Assembly (NCBI RefSeq): GCF_032027425.1 | Contig: NZ_JAVSJA010000001.1 | Coordinates: forward strand, 4,476,001 to 4,540,000 | Source of the DNA: Microcystis wesenbergii NRERC-220 | GTDB taxonomy: Bacteria > Cyanobacteriota > Cyanobacteriia > Cyanobacteriales > Microcystaceae | Direction: 5' to 3' | Length of the DNA: 64,000 bases | In this document: positions 45,258 to 53,852 of the stretch, piece by piece | How the letters are laid out: every line of letters starts with the position of its first letter | Numbering within the stretch: position 1 is the stretch's first letter | Translations under genes and position numbers: made by a program | The notes under the pieces: generated by a model | Told to the model about the DNA's origin: nothing | The model's database searches: none | Seen by the model: the letters and a program-made list of their open reading frames with translations, nothing else

Positions 45258-46619
45258 TTGACACCAACGGCTTTTTACTCGCGCTTAGAAATTAGTCAGA
45301 ATGGAAACTTTCTAGCCATGAACCTTGATATTGGCAAATATTCATGTTATAATGCCTACGTAGCTCTAATTTGTATTAAAACTTCTATGCAAGGAATTAC
45401 CGCCAAAATACTAGATGTAGCCAACTATAATTTGTCTAAATATTTATCAAAAAGCCAAGCTCTATTTGTTCCTAGAAGGATAAGAGACTCAGTATCGAGT
45501 CAATGGGAAAATAATTACAAATCCTTAAAAATTAGTCCTATAGAGAGACAATATCCACAGAGATACCGGATCAATTTTTTGAATTATCACCCCGATAAAT
45601 TGGAAGTAGTTAAAGAAAACTATTATAGTATAAACTACAGTGAGAAACTACCTCTAGAGAAGACTATCACTGTCAAAGATGTCCTTTATGTTCCTAGGTA
45701 TCAAGCTTTCTATGATTTAAGAGATGGCTCAAGAATTAACACATCTAAAATGCCATGGATTCCAAAATCCGAGCAAGATTCTCAGGAATTTAAATCTTTA
45801 TACCATCAATCTATTGATACTACTAAAATCAAAAAGATTGATCAGAAATTTATGTATGGAGAAAATATCACACTACACTATGGACATTTTCTTTGTGAAA
45901 CAATTAGTCGTCTTTGGTACTTAGAACAAGCTGAAAAATTAGGAATTTTGGTAATCGGACAACCTCATAAAGCTAAGTCTATCAGTGACTTAAAGGTCTC
46001 TAGGAATTTCGTTGACGAATTTATGACTGCTCTTGACTTAGACTCTGAGCAATTCTTAGAGTTAACTAGACCTGTGATACTAGGAGAGGTTGTTTTTCCT
46101 TATCCTTCTCTGAGTCTTCACAGAAGAGAGGTTTTTAGCTGTCATAAACTTGTTCCCGAGTTAGTAGCCCAAAAGCTCTTACCCGATAAAGTCACGCAAA
46201 CTGAGCAACCGCTTTACATTTCTCGAACTAAACTAAAAAAAGCCAACCGACAAATTCTAGGGGAAGAGCAACTAGAAAATATATTAAGAGAACGTGGCTT
46301 TGCTATTATTTATTCAGAAAATTTGACTCTACAAGAAAAGATATATTTAGTAAATAAGCATAAATATATTGTCGGTACTTGGGCATCATCACTACATACA
46401 ATTATCTTCAGCCTGTCTGACTCTAAAAATATTTTTTGTCTCAGCGATAAAGGTAACTTATTGCCCGTTTTTGCTCAGTTTGATGCTCTAAAATCAGTTA
46501 ATTCAACCTATATTGCCGCTATTCAATCAGAAGGAGAAGATGATAACCACATCATGGGTCAGAAAATCCTAGATGTAGATGCAGCATTATCGGGTTTGAA
46601 AGAGTCTAATTTACTTTAA
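45258..46619 (+). CDS. Glycosyltransferase family 61 (DUF563) protein
   Basis: Up to 453 residues. The GT61/DUF563 hallmark LHYGHFLCETISRLWYLEQA lies near residue 208, with the C-terminal YISRTKLKKANRQILGEEQL and VGTWASSLHTIIFSLS blocks that complete the family. Such enzymes transfer sugars in capsule or polysaccharide assembly. The first 40 residues (MTPTAFYSRLEISQNG onwards) may not be real: a Met at codon 21 or 44 (MQGITAKILD) fits better. The gene is A+T-rich and lies between direct repeats (45277 and 46777), so horizontal acquisition is likely. Confidence 0.75.
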   Translation: MTPTAFYSRLEISQNGNFLAMNLDIGKYSCYNAYVALICIKTSMQGITAKILDVANYNLSKYLSKSQALFVPRRIRDSVSSQWENNYKSLKISPIERQYPQRYRINFLNYHPDKLEVVKENYYSINYSEKLPLEKTITVKDVLYVPRYQAFYDLRDGSRINTSKMPWIPKSEQDSQEFKSLYHQSIDTTKIKKIDQKFMYGENITLHYGHFLCETISRLWYLEQAEKLGILVIGQPHKAKSISDLKVSRNFVDEFMTALDLDSEQFLELTRPVILGEVVFPYPSLSLHRREVFSCHKLVPELVAQKLLPDKVTQTEQPLYISRTKLKKANRQILGEEQLENILRERGFAIIYSENLTLQEKIYLVNKHKYIVGTWASSLHTIIFSLSDSKNIFCLSDKGNLLPVFAQFDALKSVNSTYIAAIQSEGEDDNHIMGQKILDVDAALSGLKESNLL

Positions 46620-47499
46620 AATAAACCGAAGGATTTCTCTTCCGGGATTGAACTTTATTGGGAAGAGATGGGCATTTAGTCCTCTGGCATTGGTCTGTTA
46701 ACAGAAAACAAGAACTCTGGCAGAAAGATAAGTCAAGATATATCCTTGTGTTTGTAACGAAGTTCGTAATTGTCTCTCTACTCGCACTTAGAAATTATTC
46801 GAAATGCCAGCCAGACCGTACACCGAAAATCGAGAATCGGTATCGTCCGATCAGACAGTTTTTGTTTTGGCATAGTCCAGACCATTCGAGCGGATGAACC
46901 GCTCGCAAAAACGCTGGCAACTACAAAAAAACGGGAAACCTGTCTTCCCCCCAAAGAGGGAAGGTCTTGACAGGATATAAAAAAGGCTTTAGATTACCGA
47001 AGAGAGCGATAAGCGCTCGAATTGTTTACCAAGGAAAAAATCTCATAAAATTTAAAAAACTTATCAGTTTTACTTTTTTTTTGTAACACTTATCAGTTCA
47101 AGAAAAATAGTATTATCTTCTCGCAAAATATAGTGTTAATTGTTGGTGTTTTAACTTCTATTTTCCTGACTGAAGAAATTGCTAAACAAGCACTAAGATT
47201 ATTAATTCCGCAATTTATCGCCCTGATTATTATTGCTTTGATAGGGGCAAAAGTTATTTAATTAACATCAGTTTTATCTAAGTTCCCCCTTCCCTTAATC
47301 CTCGTTCATATCCCCAATCAGCAACGACTAGGGAGAGTTTGCCGATAGCCAAGGGCTAAGAGATGACAGAGTTGGTGATATAGTAACTAAAGATCACACT
47401 TAAATCTAACCTTGCCATAGATGCACAATCTCGAATCTGGCAACCCCAAAAATCTCCCGTCTCTAACATCAGTTTTAGCGATGAAATGAGGTAAGAATT
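46620..47499. other. Gene-poor AT-rich stretch with hairpins and decayed frames
   Basis: No gene here can be supported. Visible features are the direct repeat at 46777-46804 matching 45277-45304, a GAGCGG/CCGCTC stem at about 46897-46913, a larger stem CCTGTCTTCCC...GGGAAGGTCTTGACAGG at 46938-46974, and a possible small hydrophobic frame (about 47128-47262; ends FIALIIIALIGAKVI) without a clear start. The stretch looks like degraded mobile or polysaccharide-locus DNA. Confidence 0.45.
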
Positions 47500-49092
47500 T
47501 TGACCAAAATACTTAGCGATCGCATTGCCGTTTATCTGCTCATCGGTGGACTCCTGTTTAGAATAATCATCGCTCTGGGGCTTTATCCCGGGTACGATGA
47601 GGCATATTATTACGTTTACAGCCATAATCTAGATTGGAGTTATTTCGATCATCCGCCAATAGTAGCGATTTCCACGGGTTTTGGGACTTGGATCACGGGA
47701 TTAGTCAATCAATTTACCATTCGCTTCGGTACTCTCCTTCTCTATACCGGCAGCCTCTGCTTGCTATATCTGACGGCTTTAAAATTGTTCAGTCTGCCGG
47801 TCGCCAGAATGACTTTAGCGATCGCTACTCTCATCCCCATCTATGGGATCGTCTTCGGGATTCTCTCGCAGCCAGATAGTCCTTTAATCTTTTTTTGGTC
47901 ATTAACAGTCTATTTAGCTGCCCAAGAATTCTGGCCAATTCGGGGAAAAAACTATCATCCTAGCTATCGTCTCGCTTATATTGGACTTGCCGTAGGATTG
48001 GCGGTTTTAAGTAAATATCATGGCTTTATTTTGGGCTTTGGTTTAGTTTTATTTTGTCTGACCACTCCCCGCTATTGGCCTGTATTTAGATCGCCCTGGT
48101 TGGGATTAGGATTTATTCTTTTTTTGATAACTTTATTGCCGATTATCTACTGGAATATTAACCATGATTGGATTTCCTTTCGCTTTCATCTAGAAGACCG
48201 TTTTTCTGGAGAACCCAAAACCTTTAATATTCTTGGTATTCTCTCGGTTATTGGCATTAGTATCGCCACGATGTTTCCTCCTTTCGGTTTGCCGATGTGG
48301 TGGGTGACATTTAAAAGCTTTGGCGAACAAATCCCTAACTTTCTCTCGAAAAAAAGATTTTTTCAGCGAGATGAAGAATCCCTCAAAAAATGGTTAATTC
48401 TTTCGGTTTCTCTGCCTTTAATACTGGGAATGCTTTATGTGGGTGCTTCCCATTATCTCGCCCCTAGTTGGATTTTACCCGGGTTTTGGTCCTGCACGAT
48501 TTTATTAGGAGAAAAGGCCAATACTTGGCAGCAATCTTCTCGAATCTGGGTAACAAGATGGTTATGGGGATCGGGAATTTTTATCGTTACTGTTTTATCT
48601 ATAGCAATGCTTCACGTTACTTTTGGCACTTTCCAAAAACCTAGTCAATACGCAATTTTTGGGGGAATTATTGCCCCAGAACAGGACCCTTCTCGGGAAA
48701 TTGTCGATATCGATCAACTGCGCCAAGGCTTTGCTAATTCGCCAGAATTATTAGCACTCTTAAAAGATTCTAGCTTCGTTTTTACCCATAGTTTTTATGT
48801 GACAGCATGGCTAGATATGGCTCTCTATCCCCTAGTTCCTATTCCTGTCACCTGTTTTAACAACGATCAAAGGGGTTATCAAATTTGGTTTAATCCTCAA
48901 GAATGGATCGGTAAAAATGGTTTATTAATTACTACAAATAGTTCCCTAGAAAGACCGGAAATAATCGATCGCTACCGTCCCTATTTCCAAGATATAACTA
49001 AAGTAGCTGTCATTCCCATCAAGCGCGGTGGTGTCGCCATCGAACAATTTCATGTTTACCAAGCTAAAGGACTAATTAAAACTTATCCTTAA
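47500..49092 (+). CDS. GT39/ArnT-type membrane glycosyltransferase
   Basis: A 530-residue GT-C-fold enzyme that moves a sugar from a polyprenyl carrier. The N-terminal signature GLYPGYDEAYYYVYSHNLDW with the catalytic-type Asp, followed by SYFDHPPIVA, is that of the ArnT/PMT-like family. About ten membrane helices follow up to residue 370, then a soluble domain with FVFTHSFYVTAWLDMAL. The start is a TTG at 47500 with GAGGTAAG just upstream; no ATG lies nearby, so I accept TTG. It is probably part of a surface-polysaccharide neighbourhood with the GT61 gene. Confidence 0.85.
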   Translation: MTKILSDRIAVYLLIGGLLFRIIIALGLYPGYDEAYYYVYSHNLDWSYFDHPPIVAISTGFGTWITGLVNQFTIRFGTLLLYTGSLCLLYLTALKLFSLPVARMTLAIATLIPIYGIVFGILSQPDSPLIFFWSLTVYLAAQEFWPIRGKNYHPSYRLAYIGLAVGLAVLSKYHGFILGFGLVLFCLTTPRYWPVFRSPWLGLGFILFLITLLPIIYWNINHDWISFRFHLEDRFSGEPKTFNILGILSVIGISIATMFPPFGLPMWWVTFKSFGEQIPNFLSKKRFFQRDEESLKKWLILSVSLPLILGMLYVGASHYLAPSWILPGFWSCTILLGEKANTWQQSSRIWVTRWLWGSGIFIVTVLSIAMLHVTFGTFQKPSQYAIFGGIIAPEQDPSREIVDIDQLRQGFANSPELLALLKDSSFVFTHSFYVTAWLDMALYPLVPIPVTCFNNDQRGYQIWFNPQEWIGKNGLLITTNSSLERPEIIDRYRPYFQDITKVAVIPIKRGGVAIEQFHVYQAKGLIKTYP

Positions 49093-49192
49093 AGCAGTTA
49101 TAGCGGGGAGGGGATAGACAAATTAGTTGATAAATACTGATAACTTCTATCTCCTGAATTTTGTAACCTTTTTTACTTTTTACTTGATAAAT

Positions 49193-49657
49193 ATGTCCAT
49201 TCATCGAGTGCGTATTGCTAGAGATAAAGGGGAATTTGTCCAGTCCTTAGTTAATTTTAATCAGGGAATTGGACCCTTTCAAACCTATGCTGATGTCATC
49301 GCTTTTGCGGCGGCTTTAGGGGTAAGATATCAAGAGAGGGTGGCGATAGAAAATGTAGCGAAGGAACCCTCACCTATTAACCTGGAAATTTTTATTTCTC
49401 GTGGCTACGATACCCTAATCAAATTATTGGCAGTCAATGAATTCCAAGATACAAAAATTCTTTCTCCCCACGGGGTAGATTCAGAAGCTTTGCGAGTGAC
49501 AATTTTCGAGGAATATGCTAACGCCGGTTTAGCAAGATTAGAACGAGAATTGCGCGGTGCGGTGGATTATACTGAAAGATTATTGTTAATTATCAGTCAA
49601 GAACGTTTTCGAGACATTACTGCCACAACCGAATTCGATTTAGGCAGATTTTTGTAG
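49193..49657 (+). CDS. DNA phosphorothioation-associated protein 4 (orphan)
   Basis: A 154-residue protein starting MSIHRVRIARDKGEFVQSLV, continuing FQTYADVIAFAAALGVRYQERV and RLEREL-GAVDYTERLLLIIS. This matches what I remember of the Dnd system-associated protein 4 family, found beside phosphorothioate DNA modification genes. None of dndA-E or the restriction genes is in the window, so this is an orphan copy or an outlying member. The frame is open upstream to 49127 but the ATG at 49193 gives the family start. Function unknown. Confidence 0.65.
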   Translation: MSIHRVRIARDKGEFVQSLVNFNQGIGPFQTYADVIAFAAALGVRYQERVAIENVAKEPSPINLEIFISRGYDTLIKLLAVNEFQDTKILSPHGVDSEALRVTIFEEYANAGLARLERELRGAVDYTERLLLIISQERFRDITATTEFDLGRFL

Positions 49658-49665
49658 TAGAAATT

Positions 49666-50304
49666 CTAGTTATTCTCGCAGGAGGCAAAAAATCGATTGT
49701 AAAGTCTTTTGTTGATCTCGTATAGTAACCAAATAATTAAAAAACAGACAGGGATAAATATCAAAGATTTTTGAGTCAGTAAATTCTGCAAACTCCAGAA
49801 TAGTTGCTGCGGTTGAGTGATTAGATACCAACTATTCAGCCGGAGAAAACGCCCTAGATAGATACCGATCGCACTTAAAAAATGGAGAGTTATTTCTAGG
49901 GGTAAAACTGCTGAATTTAGCTGACTTTGCTGACAATAACTTTTTAAATTAAGTAAGGAGAGAACGTATAGCTGAAAGCCAACAAAAATAAAGATACTAT
50001 ACTGGGGAATTAAAACTAAAAAAATTAAACTTTTGGCGTAATCCTGCTGAATATAAGAGATTAAATGAATACTATCGGTGAGAATGTAGGGAGCATTGGG
50101 TAAAAAAAGCAGGAAAACTAAGAGAATTAACCACCAGACTAGGGAACGATCGAGGGTAGTCGGAAATAACCAAAAGCTGAGGATAAAGGGGATAAAGGCC
50201 AGAAAAGAATTCCAGACAATCCTCCCGGTACTAAGGTTAAATAATTGCCAAGCATTGTGCCACCAATCCCTAGTTAAAATTATCGTTAAATCTGTCCAAA
50301 TCAT
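49666..50304 (-). CDS. DUF1361-family membrane protein
   Basis: A 212-residue protein with six hydrophobic segments. The motif FLPNAPYILTDSIHLISYI at about residues 66-84 is the DUF1361 signature, and SILIYLGRFLRLNSW-like sequence (IGIYLGRFLRLNSWYLI) follows near residue 148. Its role is unknown. It is separated by three bases from the stop of the thioesterase gene, which precedes it on the same strand, so the pair is probably an operon. Confidence 0.85.
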   Translation of the reverse strand: MIWTDLTIILTRDWWHNAWQLFNLSTGRIVWNSFLAFIPFILSFWLFPTTLDRSLVWWLILLVFLLFLPNAPYILTDSIHLISYIQQDYAKSLIFLVLIPQYSIFIFVGFQLYVLSLLNLKSYCQQSQLNSAVLPLEITLHFLSAIGIYLGRFLRLNSWYLITQPQQLFWSLQNLLTQKSLIFIPVCFLIIWLLYEINKRLYNRFFASCENN

Positions 50305-50307
50305 CCC

Positions 50308-50724
50308 TTAAATACCAGTCTCCTCTAGGGTTGATAAATATCCTAACCAATTTTTTAAAGATTCCGGGAAAGGGATTCTTTCTCTAGTGGTGGGAGCGAT
50401 GCAGACATGGCGGGTTTTTGCTTTTCCGACCATGATTTCAGCGAAATAAATTTTATACTGCAATTCAAACTCGTTTTCGCTCAGGGATCGGGCAGTGAAA
50501 TCAATTTGTATGCGATCACCACAAAAAAGGGGCCGAAAAAACTGGATTTCCGCTTGAGTAATCGGTAGGGCAACCGGAGAATCTTTGAAAAAATCCTTGA
50601 TATTGATGCCAAATTGTGCTAAAGAAAACTCGTAGGCTTCATGACAGATCGAGAGAAGATGGGCAAAGTAAACCACACCGGCCGCATCGGTATCGGCCAG
50701 ATAAATTAGGCGTTCATAGGGCAT
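50308..50724 (-). CDS. 1,4-dihydroxy-2-naphthoyl-CoA hydrolase (hotdog thioesterase)
   Basis: A 138-residue hotdog-fold enzyme: YLADTDAAGVVYFAHLLSICHEAYEF at residues 8-33 in pieces, with the catalytic-type Asp13 and the following VVYFAHL helix. The cyanobacterial 4HBT-like family releases DHNA from its CoA ester in phylloquinone (vitamin K1) synthesis (Synechocystis slr0204 as I recall). It is followed by DUF1361 and preceded by the CCB-type gene on the same strand. The pathway fits ndbB at 13971-15164. Confidence 0.82.
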   Translation of the reverse strand: MPYERLIYLADTDAAGVVYFAHLLSICHEAYEFSLAQFGINIKDFFKDSPVALPITQAEIQFFRPLFCGDRIQIDFTARSLSENEFELQYKIYFAEIMVGKAKTRHVCIAPTTRERIPFPESLKNWLGYLSTLEETGI

Positions 50725-50731
50725 AAAAAGC

Positions 50732-51250
50732 TTATTGTCTTTCCAGAAAGGTTAAACTATCTTGTAGTTGTCTTAACTCGTCCCGATGGGCTTTGACAGT
50801 TAATTCCGTTTGCTGAGATTTGCTTTCCACTTTAAAAGCCACTTCTTCTAAACGGCCGACTTTTTGCCAATAGAAAACACCGGCGAGGGGAGATAAAGCC
50901 ACAAGAGCAAAAATATAGGGATTAGTATCGGGAAATAACACCGATAACACCAGTGAGAAGCAAAATAAACCCAAGGCCGCCAAAATTGTCAAAAATATCG
51001 CTAGAAAGGGGCTAGGCGGCACAAAACCCTGTAATCTGACAATATTCTGTTCGGGTTCGATCGCTTTGACTTGATAGGAACGTCGGTCAAAATAATCTCG
51101 CAGTTGTTCTAATAGTTGGTCGTCACTGGTACTGGTAAGATAGACACGCTGTTCGATACGCTCTTTGACGGAACCGCGAATAAAAAAGAATAATCCCACC
51201 ATGAGCAGGAGAGTCAGAAAAAAAGTTGAGGAAAGAACGGGGGTATCCAT
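50732..51250 (-). CDS. Cofactor assembly of complex C subunit B (CCB2/CCB4-like)
   Basis: A 172-residue membrane protein with an N-terminal helix (STFFLTLLLMVGLFFFIRGS), then a soluble stretch with YLTSTSDDQLLEQLRDYFDRR, two more helices (FLAIFLTILAALGLFCFSLV and YIFALVALSPLAGVFYW) and a C-terminal coiled coil. This is the layout of the CCB2/CCB4 family, which help attach heme ci to cytochrome b6. The start is MDTPVLSSTFF at 51250. It lies 8 bases upstream of the thioesterase gene. Confidence 0.75.
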   Translation of the reverse strand: MDTPVLSSTFFLTLLLMVGLFFFIRGSVKERIEQRVYLTSTSDDQLLEQLRDYFDRRSYQVKAIEPEQNIVRLQGFVPPSPFLAIFLTILAALGLFCFSLVLSVLFPDTNPYIFALVALSPLAGVFYWQKVGRLEEVAFKVESKSQQTELTVKAHRDELRQLQDSLTFLERQ

Positions 51251-51385
51251 GGCGGCGGTTGGGAGCGAAAAAACTTACAATTAATCCTAATTATCCTAAC
51301 CTATCTTCTCCCCCGATTTAGAAGATAGACCCTAGGAGCAAAACCTCGATCGAGAATCAGAAAAATTTAACCCCAAGGCAGATTC

Positions 51386-52291
51386 ATGGGCAACAATCTA
51401 TTAACAGGATTAATCGAACCCTTACAGTATAGTTTCATGCAGAGATCCCTAATTGAAGCTATCATCGTCGGGATCATCTGTGCGGTGGTGGGAACCTACC
51501 TGATGGTACAACGTTTGGCCCTCTTGGGCGATGCCATCAGTCACTCGGTTTTACCCGGACTAGCGATCGCTTTTATTGGTAATTTTAATCTTCTCCTGGG
51601 TGCTTTACTAGCCTCAATGGTCAGTACCCTACTGATTAACTTGATCCGTAATCGTTCCCCAATCAAAGAAGATGCGGCCATGGGTATTGTTTTCTCGGCT
51701 TTTTTTGCCCTTGGCATCACCCTGATCACTCTCATCCAAAAAAACAACAAAATTGACCTTAATCACTTTCTCTTCGGCAATATTCTCGGTGTTACTGCTG
51801 CCGACATTCGCGATACCCTAATTATTGCCGTTATCGTTTTATTAACCGTTTTGCTCCTGTATAAAGAACTATTATTCTACACTTTCGACAAAATCGGGGC
51901 GCAAGCGGCGGGTTTACCGGTAAATTTATTAGATTTAGGCTTAATGCTCCTGATCGGCCTGACAATCGTTGCTAGTCTCCAAGCGGTGGGAGTAATCCTC
52001 GTTTTGTCCCTTTTGATTACCCCGGCAGCCACTGCTTATCTTTTAGTTACTCGTCTTCATCAAGTCATGGGTGTGGGTGTGGGTGTGGGTATTATTTCTA
52101 GTATCAGTGGGATGTATTTAAGTTATTACTGGAATTTACCCTCTGGACCGGCGATCGTGCTTGTCGCTTTTACCCTATTTATGTTGGCCTTTTTATTCAG
52201 TCCCCGTCAAGGAATTTTCACTCATCCCTCTAGTCTAGGTGGTCAACTTTCTATCTGGGGAGAGATGAAAAATTTGTTGAGACGACGTTAG
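51386..52291 (+). CDS. ABC-3 family zinc/manganese transporter permease
   Basis: A 301-residue permease with about eight membrane helices, carrying the family signature LLGDAISHSVLPGLAIAF near residues 48-65 and LQAVGVILVLSLLITPAATAYLL near 197-219 in pieces. Such permeases work with an ATPase and a metal-binding protein; neither is next to it in the window, which is unusual. Mn versus Zn cannot be decided. A GTGTGGGTGTGGGTGT microsatellite at about 52074-52090 lies inside the gene and encodes a run of G and V (VGVGVGI). Confidence 0.88.
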   Translation: MGNNLLTGLIEPLQYSFMQRSLIEAIIVGIICAVVGTYLMVQRLALLGDAISHSVLPGLAIAFIGNFNLLLGALLASMVSTLLINLIRNRSPIKEDAAMGIVFSAFFALGITLITLIQKNNKIDLNHFLFGNILGVTAADIRDTLIIAVIVLLTVLLLYKELLFYTFDKIGAQAAGLPVNLLDLGLMLLIGLTIVASLQAVGVILVLSLLITPAATAYLLVTRLHQVMGVGVGVGIISSISGMYLSYYWNLPSGPAIVLVAFTLFMLAFLFSPRQGIFTHPSSLGGQLSIWGEMKNLLRRR

Positions 52292-52389
52292 TTTGGGGGA
52301 TAAGGTGGGAGTGATCAAAAAAAGCCGACGGCCGAGATAACTGCGATAATTTGCTAGATTTTTAGAGGCTCTTACTCTGATATTGTGTT

Positions 52390-52522
52390 GATTTTATTGA
52401 GAATTTATTCATGTAATCCCCCTGATGGAAAGACTCTAGGGAAATTTTCCTTCTCATCCCTCCCTTGGGGATATTACAGAGATTAATCTATCGCTTATAA
52501 TCAATTCATTCTCGCACCTCTA
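52390..52522. repeat. Direct repeat flanking the PIN toxin-antitoxin pair, left copy (split)
   Basis: GATTTTATTGAGAATTTATTC at 52390-52410 (21 bases, given in part here) and AATTCATTCTCGCACCTCTA at 52503-52522 together match the continuous copy at 53307-53338; about 92 bases separate the two halves on this side. Confidence 0.65.
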
Positions 52523-52559
52523 ACGGATAGTTTAGCATACGGTCGAGTGCAGTGATGTT

Positions 52560-52997
52560 TTATGCCTCTTTGTTTGGTGGATAGTGACCAACACTTTTTA
52601 GAAACTGCTCAACAGATTGTATTTGTATTGAGCGAAAAGGATTAAGAACCAACAGATCTTTATCTCCACTGATAATCAAATCAGCTTTACCACTAAGCGA
52701 TAACTCTAAAATCTTGTCATCCTTGGCATCACGGCACTCCTTGACAACATCTACCACCTCAATCAATATTCCCCTATCTATAAAGCTGTCTAAAAATTCT
52801 TCCCTTTCTTCATCTGTGATATATTTTCTAAACTTTGCACGACTGAGAACTTCGTCAATTTCTTCTATTAGTTCTAATGAGAACAAAATGTTGCCATTTT
52901 GGAGTGCATACCTAATTGCCAAGTCAGGATTACTGCCCTCAAACAGCAAAGAGCTAATGATCACGTTGGTATCAAAAACGTATCTCACTTTACTCAC
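52560..52997 (-). CDS. PIN-domain toxin (COG1569-type)
   Basis: A 145-residue putative ribonuclease toxin. The PIN acidic residues are in VRYVFDTNVIISSLLF (Asp9), SLELIEEIDEVLSRAKF (Glu about 45), DAKDDKILELSLSGKAD (Asp about 94) and LIISGDKDLLVL (Asp about 112). It overlaps the antitoxin gene by 8 bases. Family members cut tRNA or mRNA when not neutralised. The complete catalytic set suggests it is functional. Confidence 0.85.
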   Translation of the reverse strand: MSKVRYVFDTNVIISSLLFEGSNPDLAIRYALQNGNILFSLELIEEIDEVLSRAKFRKYITDEEREEFLDSFIDRGILIEVVDVVKECRDAKDDKILELSLSGKADLIISGDKDLLVLNPFRSIQIQSVEQFLKSVGHYPPNKEA

Positions 52998-53214
52998 TTA
53001 GCAAATTACTCAAAATTTCGGGAGTTAAGCCTCTAGCTTGTGCTTTCCGACTGATATCACTCATAACAGCCTCTAGTGGGCGGCGTTTTCTAGCAAATTC
53101 TTTCAACCTCAAACTAAGAAGAGCATCAAGCTTTTGGCGATCAGCAAATATAGCTGATTCATAAATTTCGGCCGATTCCGCGTCAACACGAATTTTAATC
53201 TCTCTAACTTCCAT
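52990..53214 (-). CDS. Antitoxin of the PIN pair
   Basis: A 74-residue protein upstream of, and overlapping by 8 bases, the PIN toxin. It starts MEVREIKIRVDAESAEIYES with a beta strand suited to a ribbon-helix-helix DNA-binding dimer, and ends with a helix (LTPEILSNLLSE) that would clamp the toxin. I recognise the gene arrangement rather than a strict family. It probably represses its own promoter at about 53215-53290. Confidence 0.75.
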   Translation of the reverse strand: MEVREIKIRVDAESAEIYESAIFADRQKLDALLSLRLKEFARKRRPLEAVMSDISRKAQARGLTPEILSNLLSE

Positions 53215-53306
53215 AGGTTTTACATACCAAAGAATGTTTCTAAACTATTTAAAACTCTCTCTGACTATATACTAGACGAATTTTTCCAGATAATACCCCC
53301 AATTAA

Positions 53307-53338
53307 GATTTTATTGAGAATTCATTCTCGCACCTCTA
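53307..53338. repeat. Direct repeat flanking the PIN toxin-antitoxin pair, right copy
   Basis: GATTTTATTGAGAATTCATT followed by CTCGCACCTCTA. The left copy is at 52390-52522 with an insertion. The pair brackets the toxin-antitoxin genes. Confidence 0.65.
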
Positions 53339-53350
53339 GAAGTTTAAACC

Positions 53351-53659
53351 ATGTCACTCGCTGAGTTAATTCCTCTGGTCAACAATCTGAGCCAGTCAGA
53401 CAAATTATCACTCTTCAAACTCCTGGCCACACAAATCCCAGACGCTGAACTACAATTCATCTTCTCCGCATCAGAGTACCCAATTTGGTCGCCCTACGAC
53501 GCAACGGCAGCTGCAAACATTCTGATGCAGATGATTCAGGATGTTTGCAGCTGCTCATGCCTAGTACAGTTGAGTTTCCCTTTTCTGAGGATGAAGCATT
53601 ACCGAAAACTTGGGTTTAAGGTTCCCCGCCATGCCCGCGTAGCAGAGGGCGGCTTTTAG
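53351..53659 (+). pseudogene. Short cyanobacterial hypothetical gene, probably truncated at its end
   Basis: The first 55 residues, MSLAELIPLVNNLSQSDKLS to SEYPIWSPYDATAAANILM, form a recurrent small cyanobacterial protein of unknown role (often paired with a second small gene). The rest of the frame (from about residue 63, VCSCSCLVQLSF onwards) does not look like protein. A second frame, ATG at about 53560, reads MPSTVEFPFSEDEALPKTWV and stops where the left end of a tnpB element begins (about 53618). The likely history is a two-gene unit cut by the tnpB element. Confidence 0.5.
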
Positions 53660-53852
53660 ATAATGGGTTGTCAGTTAATATTTAATGTGTTAGAACAAGT
53701 TTATTCTTGAAATTTTAGCGTAAATGTTTGTCCTAGAGTTTAAAGTTGAGGCTAAATTAAAACAATATCAGGCTATAGACGATGCTATCCGCACCGCCCA
53801 ATTCATCCGCAATAAATGCTTAAGATATTGGATGGACAACAAAGGTGTAAAT

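Noticed and set aside
46658-46970. Two frames of 66-79 residues in the gene-poor stretch
   Set aside because: Their composition is not protein-like and they overlap the flanking direct repeat and hairpins; at most they are remnants of a decayed element.
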